Of a stretch of DNA of 64,000 bases, positions 36,528 through 46,734 are shown piece by piece (the stretch's first letter is position 1; each line of letters starts with the position of its first letter). Under the pieces are notes generated by a model, which saw only the letters and a list, made by a program, of their open reading frames with translations, did not search any database and was not told the DNA's origin. Both the position numbers and the translations under genes were made by a program. The stretch is from assembly GCF_007923265.1 (NCBI RefSeq), contig NZ_VOJA01000004.1, positions 453,819 to 517,818 on the forward strand, in the 5' to 3' direction. The DNA comes from Francisella salimarina (lineage in GTDB: Bacteria > Pseudomonadota > Gammaproteobacteria > Francisellales > Francisellaceae).

Positions 36528-36681
36528 GGTTATCTTAGAATTTTTTCTTTATATTGTATGGATATTTTGTACATAAATAAAGCATGCTGATGATATTGTT
36601 TTTGTGTATATCAAAAGCTTATAAAATAGGTGTTTTAGAGTTATAATTAATCTATTGGGATTCTCGTGTTTTGAGTTTGAA

Positions 36682-37149
36682 ATGTATAAAAGAATATTTG
36701 TGCTGAGTTTAGTGGGTATGTCTATGGCTTCTTGTACTATAAAAGAAGATATTCAGGACAATATCGATCACTATGATAAGTTAACAAGGTATAGTAAAGC
36801 TAGAGAAGTTAGTTATAGTAAGCATACAAATGATATCGATGGAGCTAGATTTTTAGTGGCGAACTATCCAGATCAAGTTATTCGTTTGGATGGAAAGGAT
36901 TTTAATGATAGGTATAAGAAGTTGATTGAGTATCTTAAAGATAACGGTTATACAATCATGATTAATGAGAAGTTACCTCAAACGGCTACTATTATCGCGG
37001 AACTTAATAAGCCTCTTCCTGATATGAAGTATATGGGAGTTATTATGGAACAGGATTCAAAAATGGGCCAAACTGTATATAGTATTTCTTACGGAGGTAA
37101 TGAGTTTAAAGCTAGGCAGTTCTATACTGACTATAAGAAAACACTATGA
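36682..37149 (+). CDS. hypothetical lipoprotein
   Basis: 155 residues from the ATG at 36682. Signal peptide MYKRIFVLSLVGMSMASC with lipobox MASC. The mature part (KLTRYSKAREVSYSKHTND then GYTIMINEKLPQTATIIAEL) is not recognised. A mixed alpha/beta composition and no repeats. The longer frame from 36655 would precede the signal sequence. The 3' end overlaps lspA by six bases convergently. Confidence 0.78.
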   Translation: MYKRIFVLSLVGMSMASCTIKEDIQDNIDHYDKLTRYSKAREVSYSKHTNDIDGARFLVANYPDQVIRLDGKDFNDRYKKLIEYLKDNGYTIMINEKLPQTATIIAELNKPLPDMKYMGVIMEQDSKMGQTVYSISYGGNEFKARQFYTDYKKTL

Positions 37150-37626
37150 TTTTTTGGTAAATAACGAAGCAAGTATCAGAAGTATTACGCCACAGGTTAT
37201 TGCTGAATCAGCTATATTAAAAGATGGCCAGTGATAATTACCAATATGAAAATCTAAGAAGTCGATGACATAACCTTGAAAAGCCCTATCATAGAAGTTA
37301 CCTAGAGCTCCTCCTAATATAAGTGAGAATGAGATTAGGTTAAGTCTTGCACTAGTTGGCTGTTTGATTATCAAATATACAAGCACAATTGCAGCGATTA
37401 ATGAAATAGTGGCGAACATAATCATTTGCCATGATGTTTGATCATTGCTTAGTAAACTGAATGCAGCTCCATGGTTGTATAATAAAGTAAAATTAAAGAA
37501 GCTAGTCACTTTTACAGGTTGTGCAAATTCTAATTGTGTATTAGCCAAATATTTTGTGTATAAATCAGCAATTATAATAGCAATTGCTAAAATAAAATAT
37601 TTAAGCTTATATTTAAGCGAACTCAC
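37144..37626 (-). CDS. lspA: lipoprotein signal peptidase (signal peptidase II)
   Basis: Aspartyl protease in the inner membrane that cleaves prolipoproteins at the lipobox cysteine. 160 residues, four helices. The catalytic aspartates lie in [11 protein letters not shown] and FNIADSAI. Start is GTG at 37626 with GGAGA six bases upstream; the open frame continues into ileS but would add 46 unrelated residues. Its first 14 bases overlap the ileS 3' end, so the two are translationally linked. It processes the many lipoproteins encoded here. Confidence 0.94.
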   Translation of the reverse strand: MSSLKYKLKYFILAIAIIIADLYTKYLANTQLEFAQPVKVTSFFNFTLLYNHGAAFSLLSNDQTSWQMIMFATISLIAAIVLVYLIIKQPTSARLNLISFSLILGGALGNFYDRAFQGYVIDFLDFHIGNYHWPSFNIADSAITCGVILLILASLFTKKS

Positions 37627-40420
37627 GTGATTCTCCGTTTTCGGTAGTAATATTTTCAACGCAACGACTGCAGATATCTTGATATTCTTCATTTTGACCC
37701 ACAGTAGCGCTACGATGCCAACATCTTTCACATTTTGGTTCTTCAATCTTATTAACTTCAACATTTAGGCCTGTGATATTTGATTCAATAGAGTTATTTG
37801 TTCTTTCCTCAATAGCTCTCAGACTCGCTTTTGATGATATCAGTAAAAATCTAAGCTCATTACCAAGTTTCTCTAAAAGTTTATAATTATCATTATCTGC
37901 ATAGATGATAATTTCTGCTTCTAATGATGCTTTAATCACATCTTCATTTCTTTTAATCTCAAGTATTCTATTAACTTCTGAGCGTATTTCTTGAATTTTT
38001 GCCCAGAATTCTAGATTTAACTCATCTTGGTTATTAAATGATTTTAGATCAGTATACCACTCACAAAGTTGAATAGGTAGGTCAGTAGTCTTTGGTGTAG
38101 CCTCCCAAATTTCATCAGCTGTATATGAAAGTATAGGAGACATCCATCTTACTAGAGCATGTACTATATGATATATGGCAGTTTGAGCTGATTTACGTGG
38201 ATGGCCATCTGCTTTTGCAGTGTATTGCCTATCTTTGATAATATCTAGATAGAAGCTGCCCATTTCAATAGAACAAAAATGGTGGATTAATTGAGCTACA
38301 GTATGAGTTTGATATTTATCGTAAGCTTCAATTATTTTGTCTTGGAATTCTTTTGTTTTAGCTATTGCCCATTGATCTAACTTGACTAGTTTGTCAAACT
38401 CAATAATATCTGTTTCTGGATTAAAGCCTTCTAGGTTTGATAATAAGAATCTAGCAGTATTGCGTAATCTACGATAAGTGTCAGCAGTTCTTTTTAGAAT
38501 TTGATCAGAAACAGCCATTTCACTCTTGTAATCAGTAGATGCTGTCCATAGACGAAGTATATCTGCACCTAAAGTATTATAAATATCTTGAGGTGAGGTT
38601 ACATTGCCTAGAGATTTGGACATTTTGCGTCCATGTTCATCAACTACAAAACCATGGGTGAAGACTTCTTTATACGGTTGGCTACCTTTAGCAGACATAG
38701 CGACTAATAGAGATGTTTGGAACCAGCCTCGATGTTGATCAGACCCTTCTAAATACAAATCAGCTGGGTAGCTTAAACTTTTGTCTATATCTAAAATACA
38801 CATACTTGATGAACCAGAGTCAAACCATACATCCAATGTATCTTTCACACGTTTATATGTATCTGTCTCAGCTATGAACTCATTATCATCTGCATTAAAC
38901 CATGCCTCAATACCACCTTTTTCTATCTTTTGAGCTACTTTGTGAAGTATCTCAATAGTATTAGGATGTAGTTCTTCAGTTTCTTTATGAATGAATAATG
39001 GTAATGGTACGCCCCATGTTCTTTGACGAGATATACACCAATCTGGTCTATCTTTAATCATACCCTCTATACGGGCTTGTCCCCAGCTAGGAGCCCAACT
39101 AGTTTCTTTGATTGCCTCAATAGCCTTTTCACGCAAACCTTCTTTTTCCATACTAACGAACCATTGAGGTGTGGCTCTAAATATCAAAGGAGTCTTATGA
39201 CGCCAGCAATGAGGATAGCTATGTTTAATTTTGTCAAAATTCATTAAGCGCTTCTTTTCACCTAAGAGTTCAATGATTCTGTCGTTGGCCTTAAAGACAA
39301 ATTCTCCGGCAAAGAGCTTGGTATTCTCACTATAACAACCGTTGCCTTTTACAAAAATTTCCATAGATAAACCATGTTGTACGCCTAATGCAAAATCCTC
39401 GACACCGTGAGTTGGAGCTGTGTGAACCATACCTGTACCAGAATCATCTGTTACATGGTCTCCGTGTAAAATTGGTACATGACGACTATAGAAGGGATGT
39501 TCTGCTATGATTCCCGTTAGCTTGTTGCCGCTTGTATTAGCTATAACCTGAGCATTTTCGATTGCATATCTCTTGATAGTCTGCTCAACAAGGTTCTCAG
39601 CTAGTATGATGTATGAGTCTTCAACTTTGATTAGACTATAGTTAAGTTCGTTGTGAACAGCTATGGCTTGGTTCGCTGGTAACGTCCATGGAGTAGTTGT
39701 CCAAATAACTGCAAAAGCATCATGATTCAGTGACTCAAGACCAAAGGCTTTAGCAAGCTTCGCTTTGTCTTTAATTTTGAACTTTACATCAATGGCTGGA
39801 GAAACTTTGTCCATGTATTCTACTTCGGCTTCTGCAAGTGCTGATCCACAGTCAGTACACCAATGTACAGGCTTAAAACCTTTACTTAAATGACCATTTT
39901 CAATAATCTTTGCCAATGTTCTAATCATGTTAGCTTCATAATTAAAGTCCATAGTCAGGTAGGGGTTATCCCACTCACCTAATACACCTAATCTCTTGAA
40001 ATCTTTCTTTTGTATTTCTACTTGTTTTTTTGCATATTTACGACATTCTTTTCTAAATGCATTTTCAGATATTTTTTGTCCAGCTTTACCGTGCTTTTTC
40101 TCTACTTGTAGTTCTATAGGCAGGCCGTGACAATCCCATGTTGGGATATAAGGGGCATCATACCCACTTAGTGTTTTTGATTTGACAATTATATCTTTCA
40201 GAATCTTATTAACAGCATGTCCAACGTGTATACTTCCATTAGCGTATGGAGGACCATCATGTAATACAAACTTATCTCGACCAGCAAAATGTTCTCTGAT
40301 TTTTCTGTAAATACCTTGTTTTTCCCACTTGTTAAGAATCATAGGTTCTTTATTTGCCAGGTTGCCTTTCATTGAGAAAGAGGTTTTTGGAAGGTTTAAG
40401 GTGTCTTTGTAGTCACTCAT
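37613..40420 (-). CDS. ileS: isoleucyl-tRNA synthetase
   Basis: Charges tRNA-Ile and edits valine. 935 residues. The HIGH signature is [18 protein letters not shown] (near 60), the KMSKS is [10 protein letters not shown] (near 600), and a C-terminal zinc-binding CERCWHRS...CSRCVENI closes the protein. It is in the classical ribF-ileS-lspA order on the minus strand, overlapping lspA. Confidence 0.97.
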   Translation of the reverse strand: MSDYKDTLNLPKTSFSMKGNLANKEPMILNKWEKQGIYRKIREHFAGRDKFVLHDGPPYANGSIHVGHAVNKILKDIIVKSKTLSGYDAPYIPTWDCHGLPIELQVEKKHGKAGQKISENAFRKECRKYAKKQVEIQKKDFKRLGVLGEWDNPYLTMDFNYEANMIRTLAKIIENGHLSKGFKPVHWCTDCGSALAEAEVEYMDKVSPAIDVKFKIKDKAKLAKAFGLESLNHDAFAVIWTTTPWTLPANQAIAVHNELNYSLIKVEDSYIILAENLVEQTIKRYAIENAQVIANTSGNKLTGIIAEHPFYSRHVPILHGDHVTDDSGTGMVHTAPTHGVEDFALGVQHGLSMEIFVKGNGCYSENTKLFAGEFVFKANDRIIELLGEKKRLMNFDKIKHSYPHCWRHKTPLIFRATPQWFVSMEKEGLREKAIEAIKETSWAPSWGQARIEGMIKDRPDWCISRQRTWGVPLPLFIHKETEELHPNTIEILHKVAQKIEKGGIEAWFNADDNEFIAETDTYKRVKDTLDVWFDSGSSSMCILDIDKSLSYPADLYLEGSDQHRGWFQTSLLVAMSAKGSQPYKEVFTHGFVVDEHGRKMSKSLGNVTSPQDIYNTLGADILRLWTASTDYKSEMAVSDQILKRTADTYRRLRNTARFLLSNLEGFNPETDIIEFDKLVKLDQWAIAKTKEFQDKIIEAYDKYQTHTVAQLIHHFCSIEMGSFYLDIIKDRQYTAKADGHPRKSAQTAIYHIVHALVRWMSPILSYTADEIWEATPKTTDLPIQLCEWYTDLKSFNNQDELNLEFWAKIQEIRSEVNRILEIKRNEDVIKASLEAEIIIYADNDNYKLLEKLGNELRFLLISSKASLRAIEERTNNSIESNITGLNVEVNKIEEPKCERCWHRSATVGQNEEYQDICSRCVENITTENGESREFA

Positions 40421-40516
40421 GAGGGTTCCTTAGATATTTATAAATAGTTTATATTCTGAAATTAAAATTACTTAAGCTGAGATTATAAAGTACAAAGGTT
40501 ATTATGTTAATACTCT

Positions 40517-41437
40517 TTATAATGTAGTTATTAATTTTTTTGCAGTTTCTGTATCTTTAGAAATCTGAGCTTTAAGTTCATCAAACGAGTTAAATTTTTT
40601 TTCTGGTCTAATAAAGTCAATAATTTCAGTTGTTATGTGTTTGCCGTAAATATATTCATTAAAGTTGAATATGTGTGTTTCTAGAAGGTTGTTTTTACCA
40701 TCAATAGTAGGTCGAGTGCCAGCATTTGTAACTCCATAGAATATTTCGTTACCAATATGAACCTTTGATAAATATACTCCTTTTAAGGCTGAATTCTTGA
40801 GTAGCTTCTGATTTACAGTGTGAAACCCGATTTTTCTACCGTTTTTTTGTCCATGTAAAACTCTCGAATTAATCTTTAGTGAGTTTCCAAGTAGTTTGTT
40901 TGCTTGTTTGATATTGTGCTCGGCAATAGACTGTCGAATTTGGCTACTGCTTATACGGTGATTATCAAGATTAAGTGTAGAAATTCTATCAACTGTAAAT
41001 TTGTGAGTCAGGGAGTATTGTTTTAATAGTTCATAGTTGCCAGTTCGGTTTTTGCCAAATTTGAAATCATCGCCAACTATTATATGTTTTGTATTTAGCT
41101 TTTTAACAAGAAATTCCTCAATAAATTCTCTTGCTTCTATATTTGCAAATTTTTCATTGAATTTTTGACAGATTATATATTCAACTCCTAACTTACTGAG
41201 ATTGATAATCTTATTTCTAAAGTCATATATTCTCGAAGGCGCAATTTCTTTGAGAAAGAACTCTTTAGGTAAAGGTTCAAAAAACATAATACAAGGTACT
41301 AGATTGTTCTCCTTAGCTATATTGATAAGCTTTTTTATGATTGCTTGGTGTCCTAGATGAACACCGTCAAATGAGCCTATAGCTACAGCTTTGGCTGAAG
41401 AATTATTAGTTTTGGTTAAGTTTGTAATAATTTTCAT
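40517..41437 (-). CDS. ribF: bifunctional riboflavin kinase / FAD synthetase
   Basis: Makes FMN and FAD from riboflavin. 306 residues. The N-terminal adenylyltransferase has AIGSFDGVHLGHQAI and GDDFKFGKNRTG; the C-terminal riboflavin-kinase domain has NAGTRPTIDGKNNLLETHIF and ends with a short helix. First gene of the ribF-ileS-lspA group, 96 bases before ileS. Confidence 0.95.
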   Translation of the reverse strand: MKIITNLTKTNNSSAKAVAIGSFDGVHLGHQAIIKKLINIAKENNLVPCIMFFEPLPKEFFLKEIAPSRIYDFRNKIINLSKLGVEYIICQKFNEKFANIEAREFIEEFLVKKLNTKHIIVGDDFKFGKNRTGNYELLKQYSLTHKFTVDRISTLNLDNHRISSSQIRQSIAEHNIKQANKLLGNSLKINSRVLHGQKNGRKIGFHTVNQKLLKNSALKGVYLSKVHIGNEIFYGVTNAGTRPTIDGKNNLLETHIFNFNEYIYGKHITTEIIDFIRPEKKFNSFDELKAQISKDTETAKKLITTL

Positions 41438-41589
41438 TATAAAAAAGAAGGTTTAAAGCTATTTTATTTAGGAGTATAATAGCCTATAGTATTCATTTTT
41501 TGTTGAAAAAAAGCAACTACTGATAGATACTTATCTGTTAGATGTTTAGGTTATCGTATAACACAAATTATTATTGAGTGGTTTAAATC

Positions 41590-43401
41590 ATGGCACGTGA
41601 GAAAAGAATTAGAAAATTAAGGAATAAGATTGGTAAGGTTTTTGCGATTGAGACAAATCTTACTGGTAGGCAATTATTAAATAATCGTGTTTTAAATAAA
41701 GATGTTGCTTTTAGCCAAGAGGAAAGAATTGCATTTGATTTAATCGGTTATCTTCCTGAGAAAGTTGAAAGTTTGGACGAGCAAGCTGCTAGAGTTAAAA
41801 GGCAGCTTGATCAAAAGCCAAATGCTCTTGAGAAATATGTATTTTTGAATAGGTTGCATGATTTAAATACAACTCTTTTTTATCATTTTGTCCGCGAAAA
41901 TATTGAAGATATAATGCCAGTTATATATACACCTACAGTTGGTGAAGCAGTACAAAAGTATAGTAGCTCATTTAGAAAACAGAGCGGACTTTTCTTATCT
42001 ATAAGCCACAAAAAACATATTGCTAAGATCTTAGAAAGATACGAGTATAACAGTATTGACTTAGTTCTTGTAACAGATGGTGAAGCTGTTCTTGGTATTG
42101 GCGATCAAGGTATTGGTGGTATGAATATTAGTATCGGTAAGATCATGGTTTATGTTGCCGCTAGCGGTATAGATCCAGCGAGAGTTTTACCAGTTCAGTT
42201 GGATATGGGTACTAATAACGATCAGTTGCTAAGTGCACCTGGCTATCTTGGTATACGCCTGCCAAGGGTTTCAGGTGAGACTTATGATGAATTTATTGAA
42301 GAATTTGTGAGTCAGGTTAAGACAAGGTTTCCTAATGTGTTTTTGCACTGGGAAGATCTGGGTCGTGATAATGCTACACGTATCCTTGAGAAATATAAGG
42401 ATAAGCTATGTACATTTAATGATGACATAGAAGGTACCGGTATTGTGGCAGCAGCTAACTGTATAGCCGCTGTCAAGACTGCTAGTGCAAAAAGGATAGA
42501 GGTGGGAGAGTTGACTCCCGAAGAAGCTATAAGTGGTATATGTGATATTAGAATAGTTATCTATGGTGCTGGAAGCGCAGGATGTGGTATTGCAAGACAG
42601 CTTGCAGATGTAATATCAGATAGAGCGGGTGTATCTATCGAAGAAGCTATGAAGAGTATCTATTTAGTTGATAGGTATGGTTTGGTATGCGATAAGTTAA
42701 GAGCGAAAAGAATTACACCTGAACAGAAGCCTTTTGTTAAATTTAGTGATGAGATTGATACCTGGAAAGTCGAAGATCCAAGTTATATAACATTAGAAGA
42801 AGCTGTCAAAAATACAAAATGTGATATTTTAATTGGAACCTCAGGTCAGCCAGGATCATTTAATGAGGAAATCATTAAAACAATGGCTAAAAATAATAAT
42901 TATCCTATCATTATGCCTTTATCTAATCCAACTTCGCTATGTGAAGCATTACCTGAAGATATTATTAAGTGGACAGAAGGTAGGGCACTGATAGCCGCAG
43001 GTAGTCCATTCCCAGATGTAACATATAATGGGTGTAAATATAGAATTTCTCAAGGTAATAATGCCTTTATATTTCCTGGTTTGGGCCTCGGTTCAGTTGC
43101 AGTGCATGCAAAAATTCTTACAAAAGGTATGATTCGAGCTGCTTGTTACAGGTTGAGTGAATTATCTCCAATGGTAATCAATGAAGATATAACACAACCA
43201 TTGCTTGCTAAAATATCTGACTTAGTTGAAGTAACGAAAGAGATAACTAAAGCAGTAGCTAAGCAAGCTATTTTGGAAAATGTTCATGGTGTAGACGTTG
43301 ATTTGGAAGATCTTACAGAGGAAGAGTTTGATAGTGAGGTAGAAAGATTAATTAATTTATCGTCTTGGACACCAACTTACGCCCCTTATATGCCTATCTA
43401 A
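41590..43401 (+). CDS. maeA: NAD-dependent malic enzyme
   Basis: Oxidative decarboxylation of malate to pyruvate. 603 residues, the long malic-enzyme type. Motifs: YTPTVGEAVQKYS, VLVTDGEAVLGIGDQG, FNDDIEGTGIVAAA and the NAD fold IYGAGSAGCGIARQ. An early N-terminal extension AREKRIRKLRNK is basic. Single gene upstream of fupA; the two are in the same orientation but 118 bases apart. Confidence 0.9.
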   Translation: MAREKRIRKLRNKIGKVFAIETNLTGRQLLNNRVLNKDVAFSQEERIAFDLIGYLPEKVESLDEQAARVKRQLDQKPNALEKYVFLNRLHDLNTTLFYHFVRENIEDIMPVIYTPTVGEAVQKYSSSFRKQSGLFLSISHKKHIAKILERYEYNSIDLVLVTDGEAVLGIGDQGIGGMNISIGKIMVYVAASGIDPARVLPVQLDMGTNNDQLLSAPGYLGIRLPRVSGETYDEFIEEFVSQVKTRFPNVFLHWEDLGRDNATRILEKYKDKLCTFNDDIEGTGIVAAANCIAAVKTASAKRIEVGELTPEEAISGICDIRIVIYGAGSAGCGIARQLADVISDRAGVSIEEAMKSIYLVDRYGLVCDKLRAKRITPEQKPFVKFSDEIDTWKVEDPSYITLEEAVKNTKCDILIGTSGQPGSFNEEIIKTMAKNNNYPIIMPLSNPTSLCEALPEDIIKWTEGRALIAAGSPFPDVTYNGCKYRISQGNNAFIFPGLGLGSVAVHAKILTKGMIRAACYRLSELSPMVINEDITQPLLAKISDLVEVTKEITKAVAKQAILENVHGVDVDLEDLTEEEFDSEVERLINLSSWTPTYAPYMPI

Positions 43402-43519
43402 AATTAATAAATCTTATCTTATATTGATGCATAAAATTTGTTGAAACCAACCATAAAATTATGCTAGACTCAAAAAGATTTTTCTATGTCACTAGTTAAA
43501 TATTTTTTGAGGAAGAGTT

Positions 43520-45211
43520 GTGGTAGGTAGATTGAAAAGAACTTGTATGTTGGTTGGCAGCTTACTAGCTTGCTATGGTTATGCTTATTCAGAAGACTCC
43601 CCACAAGTGGTTTCTCAGGGAGGGCCTCTGGGAGCTACAAGTATTGGAGATCAGAGTCTTGGTCAATCATCACAAAATAGTACAAGCTCAGCTTCGACTT
43701 CAGCAAATGCTTCTCAGCAGTCAAGTGGTAGCGTGAATGAGAGAGAGTTATTGCTTAGTTTACAGAAGCAGGTTCAGCAGCTTCAAGGTCAGTTACAGCA
43801 GTTAAAATCACAAAATGGTAATGGTGGTTTAAAAAATACATCTAATGGTAGCTCATCGTTTACTACATATAGTTCAAAAGTAGATGGCAATAAAAACCCT
43901 GGATCTCTTGGTGGTAATGGTGAAGGTAGAGATTTAAGTCGAGCTCTAGTGTCAGATAGTGATCCTTCTGATATTATGCAAAATGTTAGTGCTAGCGACT
44001 CAATTGTAAGTTTAGGAGATCAGCCAGCTGGAGGTATTTTCAGCTCAAATGGTGGTATTGACGTAGGTGGGGCTCCAGCAATTACTACACAAGGTCAGGT
44101 AACTTACTTAGGTTCATACTCTGGTAACAACAGTATTCCTATTGGACAGATTTCTTCAAACCTTTTTGCATCTACACTATTAGGTCAAAGAGAGAAATTT
44201 GATGATTATTCGGTATTCTTTGGTGGCTTTATCGAGGCTGATGCACAAGCATGGTGGGGTAGTGGAATTACTAAGAATAATCCTAACAATCAAAGATTAT
44301 CTGCTAATGGACAAAACATATATCTAACGAATGCAAAACTGTATTTCCTATCAAATCTAGGGCATTATGTAACAGCGCAGTTTGACTTTGATACAGATGA
44401 GTCAGGAAGCTTTGGTTTAGGTAACGCTTTTGTTATATTTGGTAACCTTGATACATCGCCATTCTTTGTAACAGCAGGTAGAAACAAACCAACTGTTGGA
44501 TCTTATGGTGGTGGTGGTTCATGGACAGGTGGTATTACCGGTTTCTTAGCTCCTGATAATGTCACTAACGTTTCATTAAACTATAAAGACGCGGTATGGA
44601 ACGCATCTGTGGCTGTATTTGGTTCAGATGACAAGCATGCAAACTTCTCTACAGGTCTATTCTATGCAGATAGTTGGACTCCTAATCTAGGTGCAGGTTT
44701 TAACGTTGGTTATGTATATAATATTGCAGGTGCTGGAAATAGCTCTATTCCATTAGCTCTGGATAATTTGAATAGAAAAGGAGATACAGTTGGTGCTATT
44801 AACGTTGATGGAAACTTGGCTTATAGTATGTGGGGAGGAATATTCCAGATAGGTGCCGGATGGGCAAGTACCACAAATGCCGAAGAGTTTAACGGTGTTG
44901 GTAATGGTAATGTGTTAGCAGGTGCATGGTACGGAGCACTCAACTACGCAGCTATGCTAGGAGGTAGAAATACTAACTTTAACGTTACTTATGGTCAATC
45001 ATACAATTCTCAAGCAATACCAATGGGTACAGCAAATGCATCACCAAACTTTGGTAATACTGCAACAGGTATTAAAGAGCAGCTTATTTTCTCTGCTCAG
45101 AGAGCGTACTTTGATGATAACGTTCTATTCGGTCCAGAGTATGCATATCAAAGACTATATAGTGGTGAACATATGAATACAATTACTCTCGATATGTCAG
45201 TATACGTATAG
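43520..45211 (+). CDS. fupA: FupA-like outer-membrane protein
   Basis: 563 residues. A signal peptide (LKRTCMLVGSLLACYGYA region), a Ser/Gln/Gly-rich segment containing a short coiled coil (LLSLQKQVQQLQGQLQQLK, residues about 76-95), then a long beta-barrel-type domain ending THTLDMSVYV-like (NTITLDMSVYV), with an aromatic C-terminal residue pair. It matches the Francisella FupA/FslE-type (DUF3573) proteins tied to iron uptake. The GTG start follows GAGGAAGAG. A paralogue follows 13 bases later. Confidence 0.8.
   Translation: MVGRLKRTCMLVGSLLACYGYAYSEDSPQVVSQGGPLGATSIGDQSLGQSSQNSTSSASTSANASQQSSGSVNERELLLSLQKQVQQLQGQLQQLKSQNGNGGLKNTSNGSSSFTTYSSKVDGNKNPGSLGGNGEGRDLSRALVSDSDPSDIMQNVSASDSIVSLGDQPAGGIFSSNGGIDVGGAPAITTQGQVTYLGSYSGNNSIPIGQISSNLFASTLLGQREKFDDYSVFFGGFIEADAQAWWGSGITKNNPNNQRLSANGQNIYLTNAKLYFLSNLGHYVTAQFDFDTDESGSFGLGNAFVIFGNLDTSPFFVTAGRNKPTVGSYGGGGSWTGGITGFLAPDNVTNVSLNYKDAVWNASVAVFGSDDKHANFSTGLFYADSWTPNLGAGFNVGYVYNIAGAGNSSIPLALDNLNRKGDTVGAINVDGNLAYSMWGGIFQIGAGWASTTNAEEFNGVGNGNVLAGAWYGALNYAAMLGGRNTNFNVTYGQSYNSQAIPMGTANASPNFGNTATGIKEQLIFSAQRAYFDDNVLFGPEYAYQRLYSGEHMNTITLDMSVYV
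44494..44518 (+). repeat. 25-bp identity shared by fupA and fupB, fupA copy
   Basis: Begins TGTTGGATCTTATGG and encodes VGSYGGGG in the barrel domain. The identical 25 bases recur at 45960-45984 in fupB, same frame and orientation, 1466 bases away. Confidence 0.85.
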
Positions 45212-45224
45212 AAATATATTATGA

Positions 45225-46655
45225 ATGCTTAAAAAAAAGATATATGCTTCAGCATTAATTTTTTCAATTTTTGACATCTCTTATGCAGATGATCAGCAAC
45301 AGTTGAGTCAACAGGAAGTTGCTCAATTAGCAAGTCAAATTAAATTGCTACAAGCAGAGATTAATAATTTAGATCAGCAAGAAAATACAGAAGTCAAGGT
45401 TGGCTTAGGCTCGCAACAAAAAGCTAATATTGAATTTAGTGATTTTGATAAAAATGTAAGAGTTAGAGAGCAGTATTTGCAAGAGCAAATGGTTATAGGC
45501 GCCCCTGCTAATAGCGATAGCGACCAGGTCGATGTTGGTGATCAAGTTAAGATTACTACGCAGGGTGAAGTTACTTATGTGGGCTCATTCTCAAGTAATA
45601 ACACCGTACCGATTGGTCAGTTACCAAGTAACCTTTTTGCATCAAGTATTCTTAGACAGAGAGCATTCTTTGATGATTATGCAATCTTTTTTGGTGGATT
45701 TATTCAGGCAGATGCTCAGACATGGAATGGTAGCAATATTACAACAAGGTCAGGTGGAACCTTTGACGGTAATGGCGAAAACATATACCTAACAAGTGCA
45801 ACACTATATTTTTTGGCAAATCTTGGGCATTATGTAACCGCTAATATGGATTTTGTCGCTGATCAAAATAATAACTATGATCTTCAGGATGGTTTTGTTA
45901 TTTTTGGTAATCTTGACACAACACCAGTATTTGTATCTGTTGGTAAATATAGACCTTCTGTTGGATCTTATGGTGGTGGTGGTCCATGGACAAATAGTAT
46001 TACTGCGAACATGTTTAGACCAAATAGAATTACCAATGCAGCTATAAACTATAGAGGTGACACCTCAAATGCCAACTTTACGCTTTTTGATGCGGAGAAT
46101 CATGCAACTTTTTCATTAGCATACTTCGATGCTGTAAAAATTGATAATCTAGGACAAATTGGTTTTAACCTAGGGTATATGCATGATATTAGAGGAGCTA
46201 ATAGTAGATTTAGTTTTATAAATAATCGTGTTGGTGAGTTTAATGTCGATACAGCAATTAGTATCCAGAGTATACCTTTTTTACCTGGTAATCTAAATCT
46301 TGGGGCAGGTTGGGCAACGACTACTACGCAAAGTACACAGTTTAACGGTTATGGTAATGCTTATGCAGGAGCTTTTACAGTACAGGCTGCGTATACATTA
46401 ACATTGTTTGGTAAGGGGCAAAATATTAACGCCAGTTATGGACACTCTTATAATGCTGATAATATTCCTATGCCACTATCTGCAGGGGTTGGGACTTTCA
46501 AAACAGCTTCAGGGATTAAAGATCAGATTTTGATATCTACCCAAAGGTCTTTATTTGATGATAATGTACTGGTTGGCCCAGAGTACTCTTGGCAAAGCTT
46601 GTATAATGGTCAGAAAATGAATACGTTCACTATAGATTTATCTGTGTATGTTTAA
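45225..46655 (+). CDS. fupB: FupB-like outer-membrane protein
   Basis: 476 residues, paralogue of fupA without the long Ser/Gly-rich segment. N-terminal signal MLKKKIYASALIFSIFDISYA, a short coiled coil (LSQQEVAQLASQIKLLQAEI), then the barrel domain sharing ITTQGEVTYVGSFSSNN, FFGGFIQADAQTW and PSVGSYGGGG with FupA, and the same terminus (TFTIDLSVYV). Its ATG is 13 bases past the fupA stop; an ATG at 45221 makes only a three-codon frame. No strong ribosome site, so coupling to fupA is likely. Confidence 0.82.
   Translation: MLKKKIYASALIFSIFDISYADDQQQLSQQEVAQLASQIKLLQAEINNLDQQENTEVKVGLGSQQKANIEFSDFDKNVRVREQYLQEQMVIGAPANSDSDQVDVGDQVKITTQGEVTYVGSFSSNNTVPIGQLPSNLFASSILRQRAFFDDYAIFFGGFIQADAQTWNGSNITTRSGGTFDGNGENIYLTSATLYFLANLGHYVTANMDFVADQNNNYDLQDGFVIFGNLDTTPVFVSVGKYRPSVGSYGGGGPWTNSITANMFRPNRITNAAINYRGDTSNANFTLFDAENHATFSLAYFDAVKIDNLGQIGFNLGYMHDIRGANSRFSFINNRVGEFNVDTAISIQSIPFLPGNLNLGAGWATTTTQSTQFNGYGNAYAGAFTVQAAYTLTLFGKGQNINASYGHSYNADNIPMPLSAGVGTFKTASGIKDQILISTQRSLFDDNVLVGPEYSWQSLYNGQKMNTFTIDLSVYV
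45960..45984 (+). repeat. 25-bp identity shared by fupA and fupB, fupB copy
   Basis: Identical to 44494-44518. Recombination between the two copies would give an in-frame fupA-fupB hybrid and remove about 1.47 kb. Confidence 0.85.
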
Positions 46656-46734
46656 TATGAGCTTTAGCTTTATAAAAATCGATAAATAGAGTAAGATTAG
46701 TAATTAGTATATATAATAAATTTATAGGACATAT

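Noticed and set aside
37627..37764. Upstream in-frame extension of lspA
   Set aside because: Would add 46 residues read from the ileS coding region in another frame; GTG at 37626 with GGAGA fits the family length.
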